Shown piece by piece: positions 13,601-24,906 of a stretch of 64,000 bases of DNA. This DNA is from Theobroma cacao. Lineage: Eukaryota > Streptophyta > Magnoliopsida > Malvales > Malvaceae. The notes below the pieces were generated by a model, which ran no database searches, had not been told where the DNA came from, and was given only the letters and a program-made list of their open reading frames with translations. A program made the position numbers and the translations under genes. The stretch's first letter is position 1; each line of letters starts with the position of its first letter. Where the stretch lies: the NCBI RefSeq assembly GCF_000208745.1, contig NC_030859.1, positions 5,672,906-5,736,905 on the forward strand, given 5' to 3'.

Positions 13601-13920
13601 TGTTTAAGAATTTTTAACCTTTTCCCTTCTTTTTTATATTCTTTTCTTCTATGATACTATGATCAGATATCAGATATCAGATATCAGATAAGAAGAGTTC
13701 ACAACAAGCCTTGTTTTAAGGGTCTTCTTTTATTATTGTTGTTGTTTAGTAAAAGAAATAACAAAACCCAATCAGCTAAGAAAGAGTAGAAAGGAAGGAA
13801 GAAAATCATATGGATTTCCAGGACTTGGAAAGGTGTTTTGACTGGAATTTATAGAAGCAACTTAAGTACTGTACGAGCTGTTTTTTTCTTACTCCAACCT
13901 AAGAAACTTAAAAGATATTA
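10650..13920. other. Intergenic region, no gene seen
   Basis: The sequence is AT-rich with simple repeats: (TA)n at about 11183-11200, poly-A at 13132-13148, and a 7-bp tandem (AGATATC-like, three to four copies) at about 13664-13688. The first few hundred bases are the SMR promoter side. No coding exon with family resemblance was found on either strand. Confidence 0.5.
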
Positions 13921-13924
13921 AAAC

Positions 13925-14035
13925 ATAGGAGAAATTTTTTTTTAACCCTTAAAAATAACGTATTTTTATAAACAAGCCTCTAGATAATTTTAATTGTTTT
14001 TAGACACGAGAATAGATTTTGAAACAAAAATGCCC
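13925..14035. repeat. ~110-bp motif shared with the second MULE (copy at 63355-63455)
   Basis: This segment and 63355-63455 share an ordered series of blocks: GAGAAATTT, then AACCCT/TAACCCTC, then TATAAA followed by CCTCT, then ATAATTTTAA(T/C)T(G/A)TTTTTAGACA, then TGAAACAAAA. Both read in the same direction on the plus strand. Here the motif lies outside the repeat arrays of the first MULE; there it lies between the DUF1985 gene and the array. It may mark an outer part of a MULE terminus. Confidence 0.45.
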
Positions 14036-14369
14036 TTAATGAGCCATCTCAATTGACGCGCACTCTCAAACAGATAAATAATGAGAAAATAAATATACAA
14101 AAAATTTACGAACATCTAATTTTGTGCAAAACATCTATTTTTTTTTCGCGAAGCTTGTGCAAAACAAAATAATGTTGCATGAGATGGTTTTTCAGAGATT
14201 TGGGACATGACATTCAGATAATAAGAGAAGAGTGATATTAAACCGAACGAGGAACCAGTCGTGATGAATTGAAAGCTTGGTGAATGATGTGAAACTAGAA
14301 ATCCCTGATACAGTGGTGAATCGAAAGGAGAAAGATGTGAATCCAAAGCACAAAATGGTCGTGCTACAG

Positions 14370-14640
14370 CAAGCCATATGTGAGACAGTTGTGGCAGGGC
14401 AAGGTTTAGAGTTTGTGAAAAGGTATGTTGGGAATGTGTGACACGACATGGTGGGAATGTGTGACACGGTAGGGTTTAGAGTTTGTGACATGACATGGTT
14501 GGAATGTGTGACACGACTGTGACACGGCAAGGTTTAGAGTTTGTAACATGCCATGGTGGGAATGTGTGACATGACTGTGACACGTTAACGTTTAGAGTTT
14601 GTGACATGCCATGGAGGGAATCTGTAACACTCCATTTCCC
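14370..14640. repeat. Outer tandem array at the left MULE flank
   Basis: About four to five irregular copies carry the words GTTTAGAGTTTGTGACATG, CCATGGTGGGAATGTGTGAC and ACTGTGACACG, with spacing of roughly 45-65 bp. The array abuts the left inverted array of the MULE. No matching inverted array was found beyond the right terminus, so it could be a left-specific subterminal array or an independent minisatellite. Open frames reported here are by-products of the repetition. Confidence 0.6.
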
Positions 14641-14689
14641 AATAATTTGTGAACGGTTGTGACAAGTAGTGGGTAAACTGCTTTTTGGA

Positions 14690-15215
14690 TTTTTAGCGTG
14701 TCACGACATTGGTTATTTTAGGGTAGTTCGTGTAACGAGTTAGTAATTACACTAATTGGCGTGTCACACGCCATAGGTATTTTAGGCCAGTTTGTGTAAG
14801 GACACAATAATTATAGTGATTGGCGTGTCAGCGTTGGCGTGATACAACATTTTAAGTTATATGCATGACGTGTTACAACATTTTACGTTATATGCATGGC
14901 GTGTTACCACATTTTACGTTATATGCATGGCGTGTTACCACATTTTACGTTATATGCATGACGTGTTATAATATTTTACATTATATGCATGGCATGTTCC
15001 CACATTTTACGTTATATGCATGACGTGTTACAACATTTTACGTTACAACATTTTATGGTATATGCATTGTGTGTTACAACATTTTACGTTATATGCATGA
15101 CGTGTTACCACATATTACGTTATATGCATGGCGTGTTACAACAATTTACGTTATATGCATGGCGTGTTACCACATTTTACGTTATATGCATGGCGTGTTA
15201 CCACATTATGGGTTA
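14690..15215 (+). repeat. Left inverted terminal region with 31-bp tandem units
   Basis: Positions 14690-14860 are unique terminal sequence, containing GGCGTGTCACACGCCATA. From 14861 follow about ten copies of a 31-bp unit, ATGCATG(G/A)CGTGTTAC plus (A/C)ACATTTTACGTTAT; the starts at 14861, 14892 and 14923 show the exact 31-bp step. The reverse complement of the same unit forms the right terminus. Several frames stay open through the array, which explains the apparent short ORFs at 14989-15216. Confidence 0.85.
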
Positions 15216-15244
15216 ACTCACTCGTGCATGTGTGCCATGTTTTG

Positions 15245-18200
15245 CAGATGCAATCCAGACAGTATGAAGATCTTGACAGTTTGCTTATTGTGCAAAGAGA
15301 GAAGTGGTCGTTCAATGTCACTATTAACACCCACTGTAAGTGGTCGCAACTGCATTACATCAACAAGACCCTTCAAGAGAAAGAGAAGTATGATGCAGTG
15401 AAGCGTACCTGCTTCGGAATGCTACTGGATGTATATCCGCAAGGGTACTTCTTCGCTGGTCTTCTGCAGAACATCATGATCCATTAAATCACTGTGACAG
15501 ATTCAATGGAGCATGAGCTATGGTTTGTCATTGGGAAAAGCAAGGTACGCATATCAAAGCAGGAGTTTTGCCTTATCACTGGACTGAAGTTTCATCGAAT
15601 GCCAGATGTGTTCACACGACTGTACAAGGTTGTTACAGAAAAAATTTATGCGCAATATTGGAACAGGCAGTAGAGCGTTAAGCTATAAGCCTTGCTTGAT
15701 ATGTTCCGTGGAGGCAACTTTGAGCCACAGGGAGATGCGACCAAGATGGCACTCATCTTGATCGCGAATAAAATTTTATTTGGTCAAGACTACTGTAGAC
15801 GGGTGATGCCTTGGCTTTTTGTCTTTGGTGGAGGACATCGACGCTTAGAATGTCTTCCCATAGGTCACTACGTTTGGAAGCTGACCTTGGACTACCTTTT
15901 GAAGGGGTTCGAAGTGCCTTCCTCGAACGTGCAGAAGGATCATTTACAGTAGAACATTTATGGATTCGCGTGGGTGATACAGGTACTGTCACGTAACATT
16001 TTTCATTTTCTTTTTGACATAATAATTTATGGTTGCAATCGTTTATCATTTACGATCTGATAATAGTTACATTTGACTTGCAGTTCTGGGCAATGGAGGC
16101 AATTCTAGCCTTACGAAAGATAGTTGCCCCCTCTGCTCCGAAGGACGTCTACTTATGCATGTGCAGATGGCAATGCAACCAAAAGCTAAAAAACTTTAAC
16201 AAGGCAGTTGAGATGTTAAAGTCATCTTAGCAGGTGAGTGAACAACTACTAATTTCTACTGTGAATTTGTATAATAATTTTCCTTAAAATATAATCGCAG
16301 TCCCTATTTTGCAGTTGTGGGCAGTAGAGACCTTGGAGCCCACCCCAGATAAGGCCAGCCGAGATTATTTTGTGGACATTGATGTCCCGTTATCTGAGGG
16401 CCACCAATATGTGCCAATAAGGCACATGGAGGATCTGGTGGACTAGGGCTTAGGTGCGAGGGAAAAGAGGAGAAACTTGAAGCACAAAAGAGCCACTAGT
16501 TCCATGAAACGGAGGCACACCGCGACAACTGTCATCGATGAGCTGTCGGTCCCCAAGTTGATAAAGGAAGGCGATGACCGTGGCAATGGCAGTGAAGAGC
16601 CGATAAGGACGATTCTAAAGGTTTGTGTTCAACAATTCCATATGTGATTATCGAATAACATATCTGTGTTTGCAGTTAGACCATGCAACGACAATTCCAC
16701 AACCATCGATAGGTTCTCCTTAGACTCACAATGCTAACGAGGAGTCAGTAAGGACGGTTATAACGGTTTGTGTTCAACAATTCCATATGTGATTATTGAA
16801 TAACATATCTGTGTTTACAGTTGGACCATGCAACGATAGCTCCTCAACCACTGAGAGGTCCTCCTTAGACGTATAGTGCTAACGACCTGTTGGTAAGATC
16901 GGTTCTAACAGTTTATGTTCAACATTTCCACATTTGTTTATCGAGTAACACATTAATTTTTGTTATTGTAGTTGAGGGAGGCAACCATAGCTCCTTAACC
17001 ACCAATCGGTCCTACTCAACCGCAAAGTGGTAACGAGCCACCGGTAGGGATATGAAAGTTCTAACGGGTAATGTTTAACAATTCTATATATGATTATTGA
17101 ATAATACAGTAATATATGTTATTGTAGTTGACCCATTCGACAAGAGTAAATGACGAAGTAGTCACGAAGCATTAGCTGCGACGGATCATGCATCGGTATA
17201 AAAAAGACATGTTGGAGCTGAAGGCTTCAATTCAATCATTGAATTTAGCGATGCAAACGTTTGAGGACTGTGTCATTGCTCAGATTTTAAATGGCCTGAA
17301 ATCACAGGTATGTTATTCTAGCTTCACTCATATATTGGTCATTTACATTTAGTAGGTGTAGTTCTATTTTTTGTTCTCGATTTATGGTTTGTGGTATTAT
17401 ACGAGCTAACGGATTTTCCCATTTGTCTCATTCTGTAGGGCGATCCTTCATCTCACGGTGCTGGTGAGGACCACTTTGATGCTGATGATGGGCACCATGA
17501 TGAACCTGGTGTGCACATTCACAATTACGCTGCTGGTGCTGACAGAGACCCTATTCTTGAGGTCGATCCGGTTATCATTGCATCTGCGGGAGGGGAAAGG
17601 GACCTTCACTCAGTCGTGGGTGAAGGAGAGTATCTTCCTCAAGCCGATGCATTAGTGGAGGCAGTAGCAGGAAGGGACCATCTTCCTCAGAGCACTCTTG
17701 AAGCCAGCGGCTCATGGTTGTCGTCACTAGAGTCATCTGATGTCCATCATCGTGCAGCACAAATTTAAGACCCAACTGAGCGGGCATAGGTGAAAATGGC
17801 GAGCAAATACAGGGCAAGCCCATATGTCGACCCCTCAGTGAGCCGTCAGGATGTAAAGAGCACAACGATTGAAGCGTACAAAGCTTTCAAGAAAGACGAG
17901 TGCGCGAGGTAAGCTCATAAATAACATTGCAAATATTGTTTTTTAATGAAACATTAATCCACCATGGCTTTTCAAACTCATTTTGTTACATATGCAGGCG
18001 TAACGTCGAGATCTTAGGGGATCAAGGGGTTGAATTTTTCATAACATTAGAGGATCCCAAAGAAGAAATGACTAGTGAACATATAGATGCATGCCTCAAG
18101 GTACTTTGTAAGTGGATGACAGGGCTGAAGCCGAAGCTGTACACTACCCGTGCATGCGTGGTTGACACGATATTCTTCGTAAGTATATTTGAAAATTTTT

Positions 18201-18700
18201 CAATTTTGAAAATACTAAGTTTTTGATTGCATTAAATGTAAGCTAATGTATACATGCTTCACAGGACACCATCCATATGCTACACACCTTATATCCAATT
18301 GAAGATGCTGGGTCGACTATGGAAATTCCAAATGAGTTATGGGCGTACGTGAAGGGTGAGAAGCCGACATACAGCAAAAAATGGGAAGATGTCAATTTCA
18401 TCTTCACGCCTTGTAATGTGGGTGGGCATTTGGTGGTAGCGAAGATCGACTTGGTGAGGTGGACGATCAAGGTGGTGGAGTCCGCAAGAACTTTGGATGT
18501 TAAGGATAACGGAGTGCGAGCGGCTCAGATGACATCCCTTACAATAATTATGCTAATCATCTGCCACCGGTTATTTCAACAAAACATGCCGGAAGACATG
18601 AGATTTGATGCCGATGCCATTAGAAATTCATTTTCCAAAAGCTAAAGTGCATCGGCAGAATGATAGTGTCAGCTGCGATATGTTCATGATAGGGTACATT
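15245..18700 (+). pseudogene. DUF1985 / Ulp1-like protease gene of the MULE
   Basis: This is a multi-exon relic. At 15245-15640 it encodes a DUF1985-like region (ELWFVIGKSKVRISKQEFCL followed by ITGLKF), broken by a TAA at 15485-15487. At 15690-15950 follows GDATKMALILIANKILFGQD, and at 16084-16230 another exon with a premature TAG. At 16320-16620 an exon carries an in-frame TAG; repeated small exons follow at 16621-17110, then a coiled-coil-like segment near 17185-17310 and an acidic/His-rich linker at 17440-17768. At 18265-18700 lies the C48-type protease part: FTPCNVGGHLVVAKIDLVRW holds the catalytic His, but the usual acidic residue after IKVV is Glu rather than Asp. The Gln/Cys part (HRQNDSVSC) survives only in another frame. 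Several stops and frameshifts make it non-functional. Family knowledge says such proteins resemble SUMO proteases; their role in transposition is unproven. Confidence 0.8.
16621..17110 (+). repeat. Tandemly repeated intron-exon module inside the Ulp1-like pseudogene
   Basis: Four consecutive modules start at 16621, 16766, 16911 and about 17067 (steps 145, 145 and about 156 bp). Each begins with a donor-like GTTTGTGTTCAACAATTCC, continues through an AT-rich intron, reaches an acceptor (TTTGCAG, TTTACAG, ATTGTAG, ATTGTAG), and then an exon starting TT(A/G)GACCATGC or a relative. The exon peptides are related (LDHATTIPQPSIGSP, LDHATIAPQPLRGPP, LREATIAP) and each carries a stop at the same or a nearby place. 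The repeat unit is therefore one intron plus one exon. Confidence 0.75.
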
Positions 18701-18951
18701 GATTCTATTTTACAATCGAAATCGATCAGAGTTTAACAGAATACGATTGCAAATATGTGTCTCCAATACGCTTTAGAAATTTTTTCCAACAGTTGTGAGA
18801 GCGAACCCTGAACATATTGGCCCTTTTCTATACATTTTTTGTATATACAATTAATTTTATTAATTTTAATATTCATACATTTTATACATTACTTTTTCTT
18901 TCTTAATTCAAACATAGTGCCCTTAAATTATTTAATACTGTAATCACGTGG

Positions 18952-19612
18952 TGTGTCACCTAATTGGGGCATGGCGTGTCGCCCTTGAAAATTGGAACAA
19001 GTCAGCGTGTCACACCAAGTATCTGGTTCCACTTAGGATGTCACCACAAGTGGGGCGTGTCGTGTCACCTCACAATACAGCAAGAAGTCAACGTGTCACC
19101 ACAGAAATCTGCATGCACTCAGCGTGTCAAGCCAACTATCTGCTTCCACTCAGCGTGTCACCATAAGATAGGACGTGCTGTGTCACCCCATAATACTGCA
19201 AGAAGTCAGCGTGTCACCACAAAAATCTGCATGCACTCAGCATGTCATGCCAAGTATCTACTTTCACTCAAAGTGTCACCACAAGATGAGGCGTGCCGTG
19301 TCACCCCACAATACTGTAAGAAGTCAGTGTGTCACCACAAAAATCTGCATGCACTCAGCGTGTCACGCCAACTATCTGCTTCCACTCAACGTGTCACCAC
19401 AAGATGGGGCGTGCCGTGTCACCCCACAATACTGCAAGAAGTCAGCGTGTCACCACAAAAATCTGCATGCAGTCAGCGTGTCAAGCCAAGTATCTACTTC
19501 CACTCAAAGTGTCACCATAAGATGGGGCGTGCCGTGTCACCCCATGATAATGCAAAAAGTCAGCGTATCACCACAGAAATCTGCATGCACTCAGCATGTT
19601 AGCTTAGCATAA
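18952..19612. repeat. 118-bp minisatellite inside the MULE
   Basis: The word AAGAAGTCA(A/G)CGTGTCACC begins at 19082, 19200, 19318, 19436 and 19554, a constant 118-bp step. A weaker copy precedes at about 18964. Each unit holds three CGTGTCACC-type words plus CTGCATGCACTCAGC. Because 118 is not a multiple of three, all three plus-strand frames read through different units, and frames up to 212 codons stay open. There is no start context, no codon signature and no known domain, so I treat it as non-coding repeat DNA between the convergent MULE genes. Confidence 0.9.
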
Positions 19613-20399
19613 TATATTTTTCAAGAATTTTCGTCCTTATATTTCAATTTTATTTTTAAAATATTTTAATTTAATAAACTTTAATTATGATGATTTGTAG
19701 ATGAAATTTGATTGGATAATCCATAAATTTTTTAAATTTGTTTGGTCAAGTCATGTGTTTTAATCTTAAATTTCATATCATATGTTTTTTATTAGTCCAA
19801 AATTTTCTCTTTCTAGACTTGCATCCTTTGAAGTAAACTCCTTGGAACAATATTATTATTATTATTATTTTGTTAAGTGATTGGCTTAAAATTTTATATA
19901 GAGGTATTAATAAGATAAAATAAACGTTGTAATTAAAAAAATTATAAAAACAAATTGAATATGAAGATTTAGAAAGCTACTAAAGTTAGATGAATTAATT
20001 TTATATCTCTTAAGAGATTTGATTGTAAGAACATAAAAGGTTAAATCAAATGAAATAGAAAGGAATTAAATTAAATCATTAATTATTTAATACAAGTCAT
20101 AATAAAATGTGAGAAAGGCGGTAACAGTATAAGGACTTTGTAAGTTTATTCAGTGCTCAAAACGACGGACAAAATGAAATGAATAATCAAATAATATATC
20201 TACAAAATTAATAAAAAAAAGAAAGACTCATCTACAAGAGGAAACTAACAAACACAAAATTCAAATATGAATGAATGTAAGATACTGCAAGAGCAAATTG
20301 TGACAAAGGTATTGCATATGGGTTACACATTTAGTTAGGCCGACAAGCTGTCTTCATCCACAAGACACCCTACATTTTCAGACATTGTCCTTTGTATTG
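19613..20399. other. Spacer between MULE gene ends
   Basis: This is AT-rich DNA between the 118-bp array and the 3' end of the transposase. It holds a short (ATT)n run at about 19853-19868 and no recognisable coding sequence. It probably contains the 3' flank of the transposase gene. Confidence 0.4.
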
Positions 20400-21926
20400 G
20401 ACAGTTGTTGCATGTGTGACCGATTTGTCTATAACTTGAACATGCTTTCAGTCGACACACTCGTGGAGGCGTCGACTAACTTGGAGATGGTGCCGAATTT
20501 GTGGATGGAACTGAAATGGTGATGGGCAATTATGTCTGTTATGGCCGTACCTCTTACATTATGAACATCTCTGTGCTCGACTGCCTTCACTGATCGATGG
20601 AATCCTTCTCCTCCTAAGTCTTCCCTCTTGGCCTCGCCAAGGTGGTGGCAAGATGACAATTTGTATCACATGATGGGGATGTCCCACTCACTAGGATGCC
20701 CTATCAGGCGAATAGACCCTGTGTAACCCTCCACCAAAACGGTTGTCTTATAGTAGTCAGCGTAGAATTCAATGGCTTCACGTTTGCATTTACTAAAATA
20801 TACAATGAACTCAATGTTCAAGCACAATGTAAATACTATGTCAATTAGGGTTCAAATAAGAAATAAAGATATTCTGACCTTATTGCTGCAATGGCATGGC
20901 TACATGGCAGTAAATCTGTTTAAAACTCACAGCATGAACACGTCTTCGTGGACAGGTTTACAAGTCCGTCCATCTTCCAGTCTTTAACTTCGAACTCCAC
21001 TTGATTGATGGGTTTAACCACTAAGAGATGTGCATCATTGAACCGTTTGCTCAACTGCTTGGAGACCCAAGGGCTGAGGGGCATGGTCACCTTGACGGCC
21101 TCTTCGTACCGATCATGGAACCAACACTGGAACATGTCTTTTATGAACTAGATCAAAACAATGATTGGCATTTGTCTTGCATGCTTCAAGCATAAGTTAA
21201 CACATTTCGCAATGTTGAATGTCATCATTTGGTATCGCCTTGCTGGTGAACAGACACGTGCCCATCTCTCAAGACCTATTCTCATAAAGTTAGTGTGGGT
21301 TCCCGCGTGAATCTGCTTGAGCCGGTTCATATGTCTGTTGAAATCGAAAACCTTCTAGCAATCTCGAGCAAGGGTGAAAATCATAGAAACGTCGTTACGC
21401 TTGAACTTGTTTTTAAAGTTTTTCTTCAAGTGGTACCCGCATAAACCGTGGTGCTTCTGGGTATGCATTTTGGATTGCTTTCTTAATGCCGAGATGCTGA
21501 TCAGAAATGAACATAGTGTTTTCAGAACAACCAACCGTATCACGCAACTTGCTAAGAAGCCACGTCCACGAGTCTTTGTCCTCAACATGGCCGATGCCAA
21601 ACGCAGCTGGATATACGCACTCGTTCGCATCTTTGCATACAGTGACAAACAGAACACCCTTGAACCTGCCTTTCAGATGTGTCGCATCAATTACAATCAT
21701 AGGACGCATTACATCCCTAAACCCTCGAATACAAGCCTCGTATGCCCAGAAACAATATTTGAATCTTTTTGCCTCATCAGTAGCTAGTGCGGTGACTGTA
21801 CCAAGATTTTCTTATTCCAACATATAAAAATACGAGGGTAGTAGTTGAAATGACTCCTCTAGGGGATTGAAAACAAGCCTCTCCGCATACTCTTTCGCTT
21901 GCCAAGCCTTACCATATAGGCATTTC

Positions 21927-24906
21927 TGTCAAACCCTATTCTATAAAATAATTACGACGTCATTTACATGCTCAATAGAATATTTGCATATTTAGGAAGT
22001 TTGAGAAATCGTTAAAAGACGATATTGCCCCTAATGGTACCATTAAGTCGATTAAGCCTTGAACTAGTTCAAATAGGGATTTTAAGGTGAAATTCAAAAT
22101 TTTACAGTCAAGGAATGACTTAAAATGGTGATTCGGAGTTTGAGGATTAATTTGGAGTCAAATCGAAACTTTCATTATTTATGAGCAAAATGGTAATTTT
22201 GCCACCTGAGGATAAAATTAAAATATTGGAAGAAGTTTTTGATCAAGATTGATCACATTTGACTCATTGGAGTATAATTTGAGGTTGATAAGTGAAAAAG
22301 TTATAATTTAGATATTTTTGGAGTATACGGGCAAAACAGTAATTTTACTGCCCCAAGGTCAAATCGGTAAATTTTCACCCCCGACAGTTGTCAAGACCAA
22401 GGGATTTTATTCATCATGGAAATGGATAAACATGAGAAATGTGTGGTGGAGAATTAAAGAATTAAAAGTCAAATATTTAAAATTTGAACCAATAAAGAAA
22501 TGTCATGTGTCATGCTTTTATTATTTTATTATTTCTTTATAAAAAGGTATAAAAATCAGCCCATTTCTCCCATAGTGGTCGGCCAAACCAGAAGAGAAGA
22601 GAAACCAAGGAAGAACAAACCTTAGGTGGGAAAAATCAAAGAGAAAGTGTTGGAATTCAAGGATTTGATCAAGCAAAGGTAAAATTTCTTTGATTTTGCT
22701 AGTGATTTACCTTACCCATGCATTTTTCCTTAATTTCCATGGTTTAAAAACATGCTTTCATGGTGAATTCATGGCTGGTCAAAATGGGTATGGAGAGAGA
22801 ATGATATTGGATTTGTTTGATTTTTAGGTATGTTAGTGTTTTTAGGTGATTAATGATGTGTAGCATGAAAACAAGTGAAGAAAACCACCAAAGGTTTGGT
22901 GTCCATCAATAGCCGAATTCTCTAAGTGAATAATGAGGAAGAATTGGATGTTATTCTAGGTGATTTGATTAAGAAATAATAGTTTTTGGTGTAGGAATTA
23001 ATGAATTATGGAGAGAAAATTAAGTAGGAAAAATCACGGAGTTAGTGTGCCATTGTTGGTCGAAAGTTTCAAGAAGAAAAGTGAAGATAAATTTTGCCTA
23101 ATTGTGTGTTAATTAGTTTGTGTTTGGTGAATTGAGGGATTGGAAAAGAAATGAAGCAAGTTGGAGTGAAATTGGACGCATTGGCAAATTTATCGGATAA
23201 AAAATCGACTTAGACCAATACTGGGTCTAGATGGCTACCCGTGCATTTTTCATTTCATATCACACATATATATCGAGCTTGAAATAGCTTATGACTATTA
23301 GACACAATTTAATTGGAATATGTGTCATGGATTATGGCTAGGTGGTGAGCCATTGGATACGGGTAAAGGACTGTACTCGCAGACTAAAAATAGGAGTATT
23401 TCTACTCCTAATACTGTAAGTGGACAATCTATCATCTTAAATATCTAGAGTAATTATACTTGTTTGATGCTTTTATTGAATGGTGAGTTTAAATTATAAA
23501 ATATTATATTTTCTAATTAAAATATTTTTTTTTATAAAAATGATATTTATACTGGTTTTGAAATCAAATATTGTTTTGGGAAAATTGAGTATATGGAGAC
23601 TATGTTGAATTTATGATTTTATATGTTATTGAAATTATGGCTTATGACACTATGGTAGCATGATGGCTAAATTTTTAGGGTTGACATGAAATATATGAAC
23701 AGTTTTGGATTGGTCCCGATAGACTGGATTAAATTTTATTCGCCATATTATGCTACTGAAAATTTTATGGGTTTGGTGGTATATTAAACGGTCACTGCAG
23801 TGGTGGGGGTTTCCATGGATTGCCTATGAGAGGGGCACGGTAACCCAATTATATATTTACCTCCAGGGGGATGTTGGATGAAGTATCTCCTGAGGTAAGA
23901 TTTGAGTGCACCTCACGTTCGGGCTACCACGTGAGAGTGAGACCCAGCTAACGCCAAGGAACGGCTGTGTGTCAGATGCAAAAACATGTTTATGGGTATG
24001 AGACATTTAACAGCCTTGGCGGTCTCAGTGGGATACCTTGACGAAGGTACCCGCGAGAATGATTCTGGCAGTGGCCAAGTTTAAGAAATTCATAAGCCGG
24101 GAAATTTTGATGAAAAGAAATTGTTTGGTATAGATTGAAACGAATTTTGCGTTATGAACATTATTGAGATATAACGTTTTTATTTTGTCTCCATCTACTC
24201 GGCTTTAGATGCTTTTGATGGTAATTGTTTACTCACTGAGATTATGTAATCTCACCCCTCTTCCTATTCATTTTTCAGGCTCAGGACAGTTTGTTGATAA
24301 GTGATTAAGACGAGAATTAATCTCGGAGTTGCATCTTAGAAAGTAAGAGTTCGTAGCCCTACACCTTCTTGGACAATTAGGGGCCCACGTATCACTGTAA
24401 ATGAAATTTCATACTTTAATTATCTTTATTACTATATGAATAAATTTATTTTACTCTTACGCTACAAAAGTTATTTTAGGAAGACTTTGAAAATTTTGTA
24501 TTTTAAGAAAATAGAATATTTTATTTAATGTTTTTATTATATTCAAATAGCTATAATTTTACTTTAAACGAATGTTTTAGACTTCAAAATTTAATTTAAA
24601 TCATGAAATATGTGTTTCCACTTACATATTACATTTTTTACGGATTTCAAAATTTTCGAAAAAGAAAAGAAAAAAAAATAATGACTAAAATACCCTTGTG
24701 AGACAGAAATAAATTTTCATTGTTTTTGGATGGGAAAATGGTCCATATCGTTTCAAAACATGATTTTAGTTACTGTCGATCACAAGGGAGGTAAGAAAAC
24801 TGATACGAAAGCCTTGTGAGGTTTCGATCAGGATTCGGGGTAAAGAATCTCTGACGAGACTTCACGACGGTTGTCACGAGCTCGATGGAAGTTCCGGGTT
24901 GTGACA
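21927..24906 (+). mobile_element. Solo LTR nested in the MULE transposase
   Basis: This 2980-bp unit begins TGTCAAACCC and ends GGGTTGTGACA, so it has the TG...CA ends and the TGTCA/TGACA inverted termini of an LTR. It is flanked by the 5-bp target duplication ATTTC (21922-21926 and 24907-24911). Removing it brings the two transposase halves back into register (...WGLKL next to YGKAW...). It has no gag-pol frame. On the plus strand two TATAAAAA motifs near 22538-22555 sit where an LTR promoter would be, suggesting plus orientation. A second member lies at 56917-59650. LTRs this long fit a Ty3/gypsy-type element, but the clade is not determined. Confidence 0.88.
22538..22555 (+). promoter_or_regulatory. 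Candidate LTR promoter TATA motifs
   Basis: Two TATAAAAA words lie ten bases apart about 610 bp into the solo LTR. They are followed by a GA-rich, transcript-leader-like stretch. They support plus-strand orientation of the LTR. There is no direct evidence of activity. Confidence 0.35.

Noticed and set aside
14840..15215. CRISPR-like regular repeats
   Set aside because: The units are contiguous with no unique spacers, and the context is a plant transposon.
14989..15216. Short Cys/Tyr/His-rich proteins
   Set aside because: They arise from the 31-bp terminal array of the MULE.
18964..19602. 212-codon protein rich in Cys, His and Ser
   Set aside because: It is read-through of the 118-bp minisatellite; overlapping frames are open too, and there is no start context or domain.
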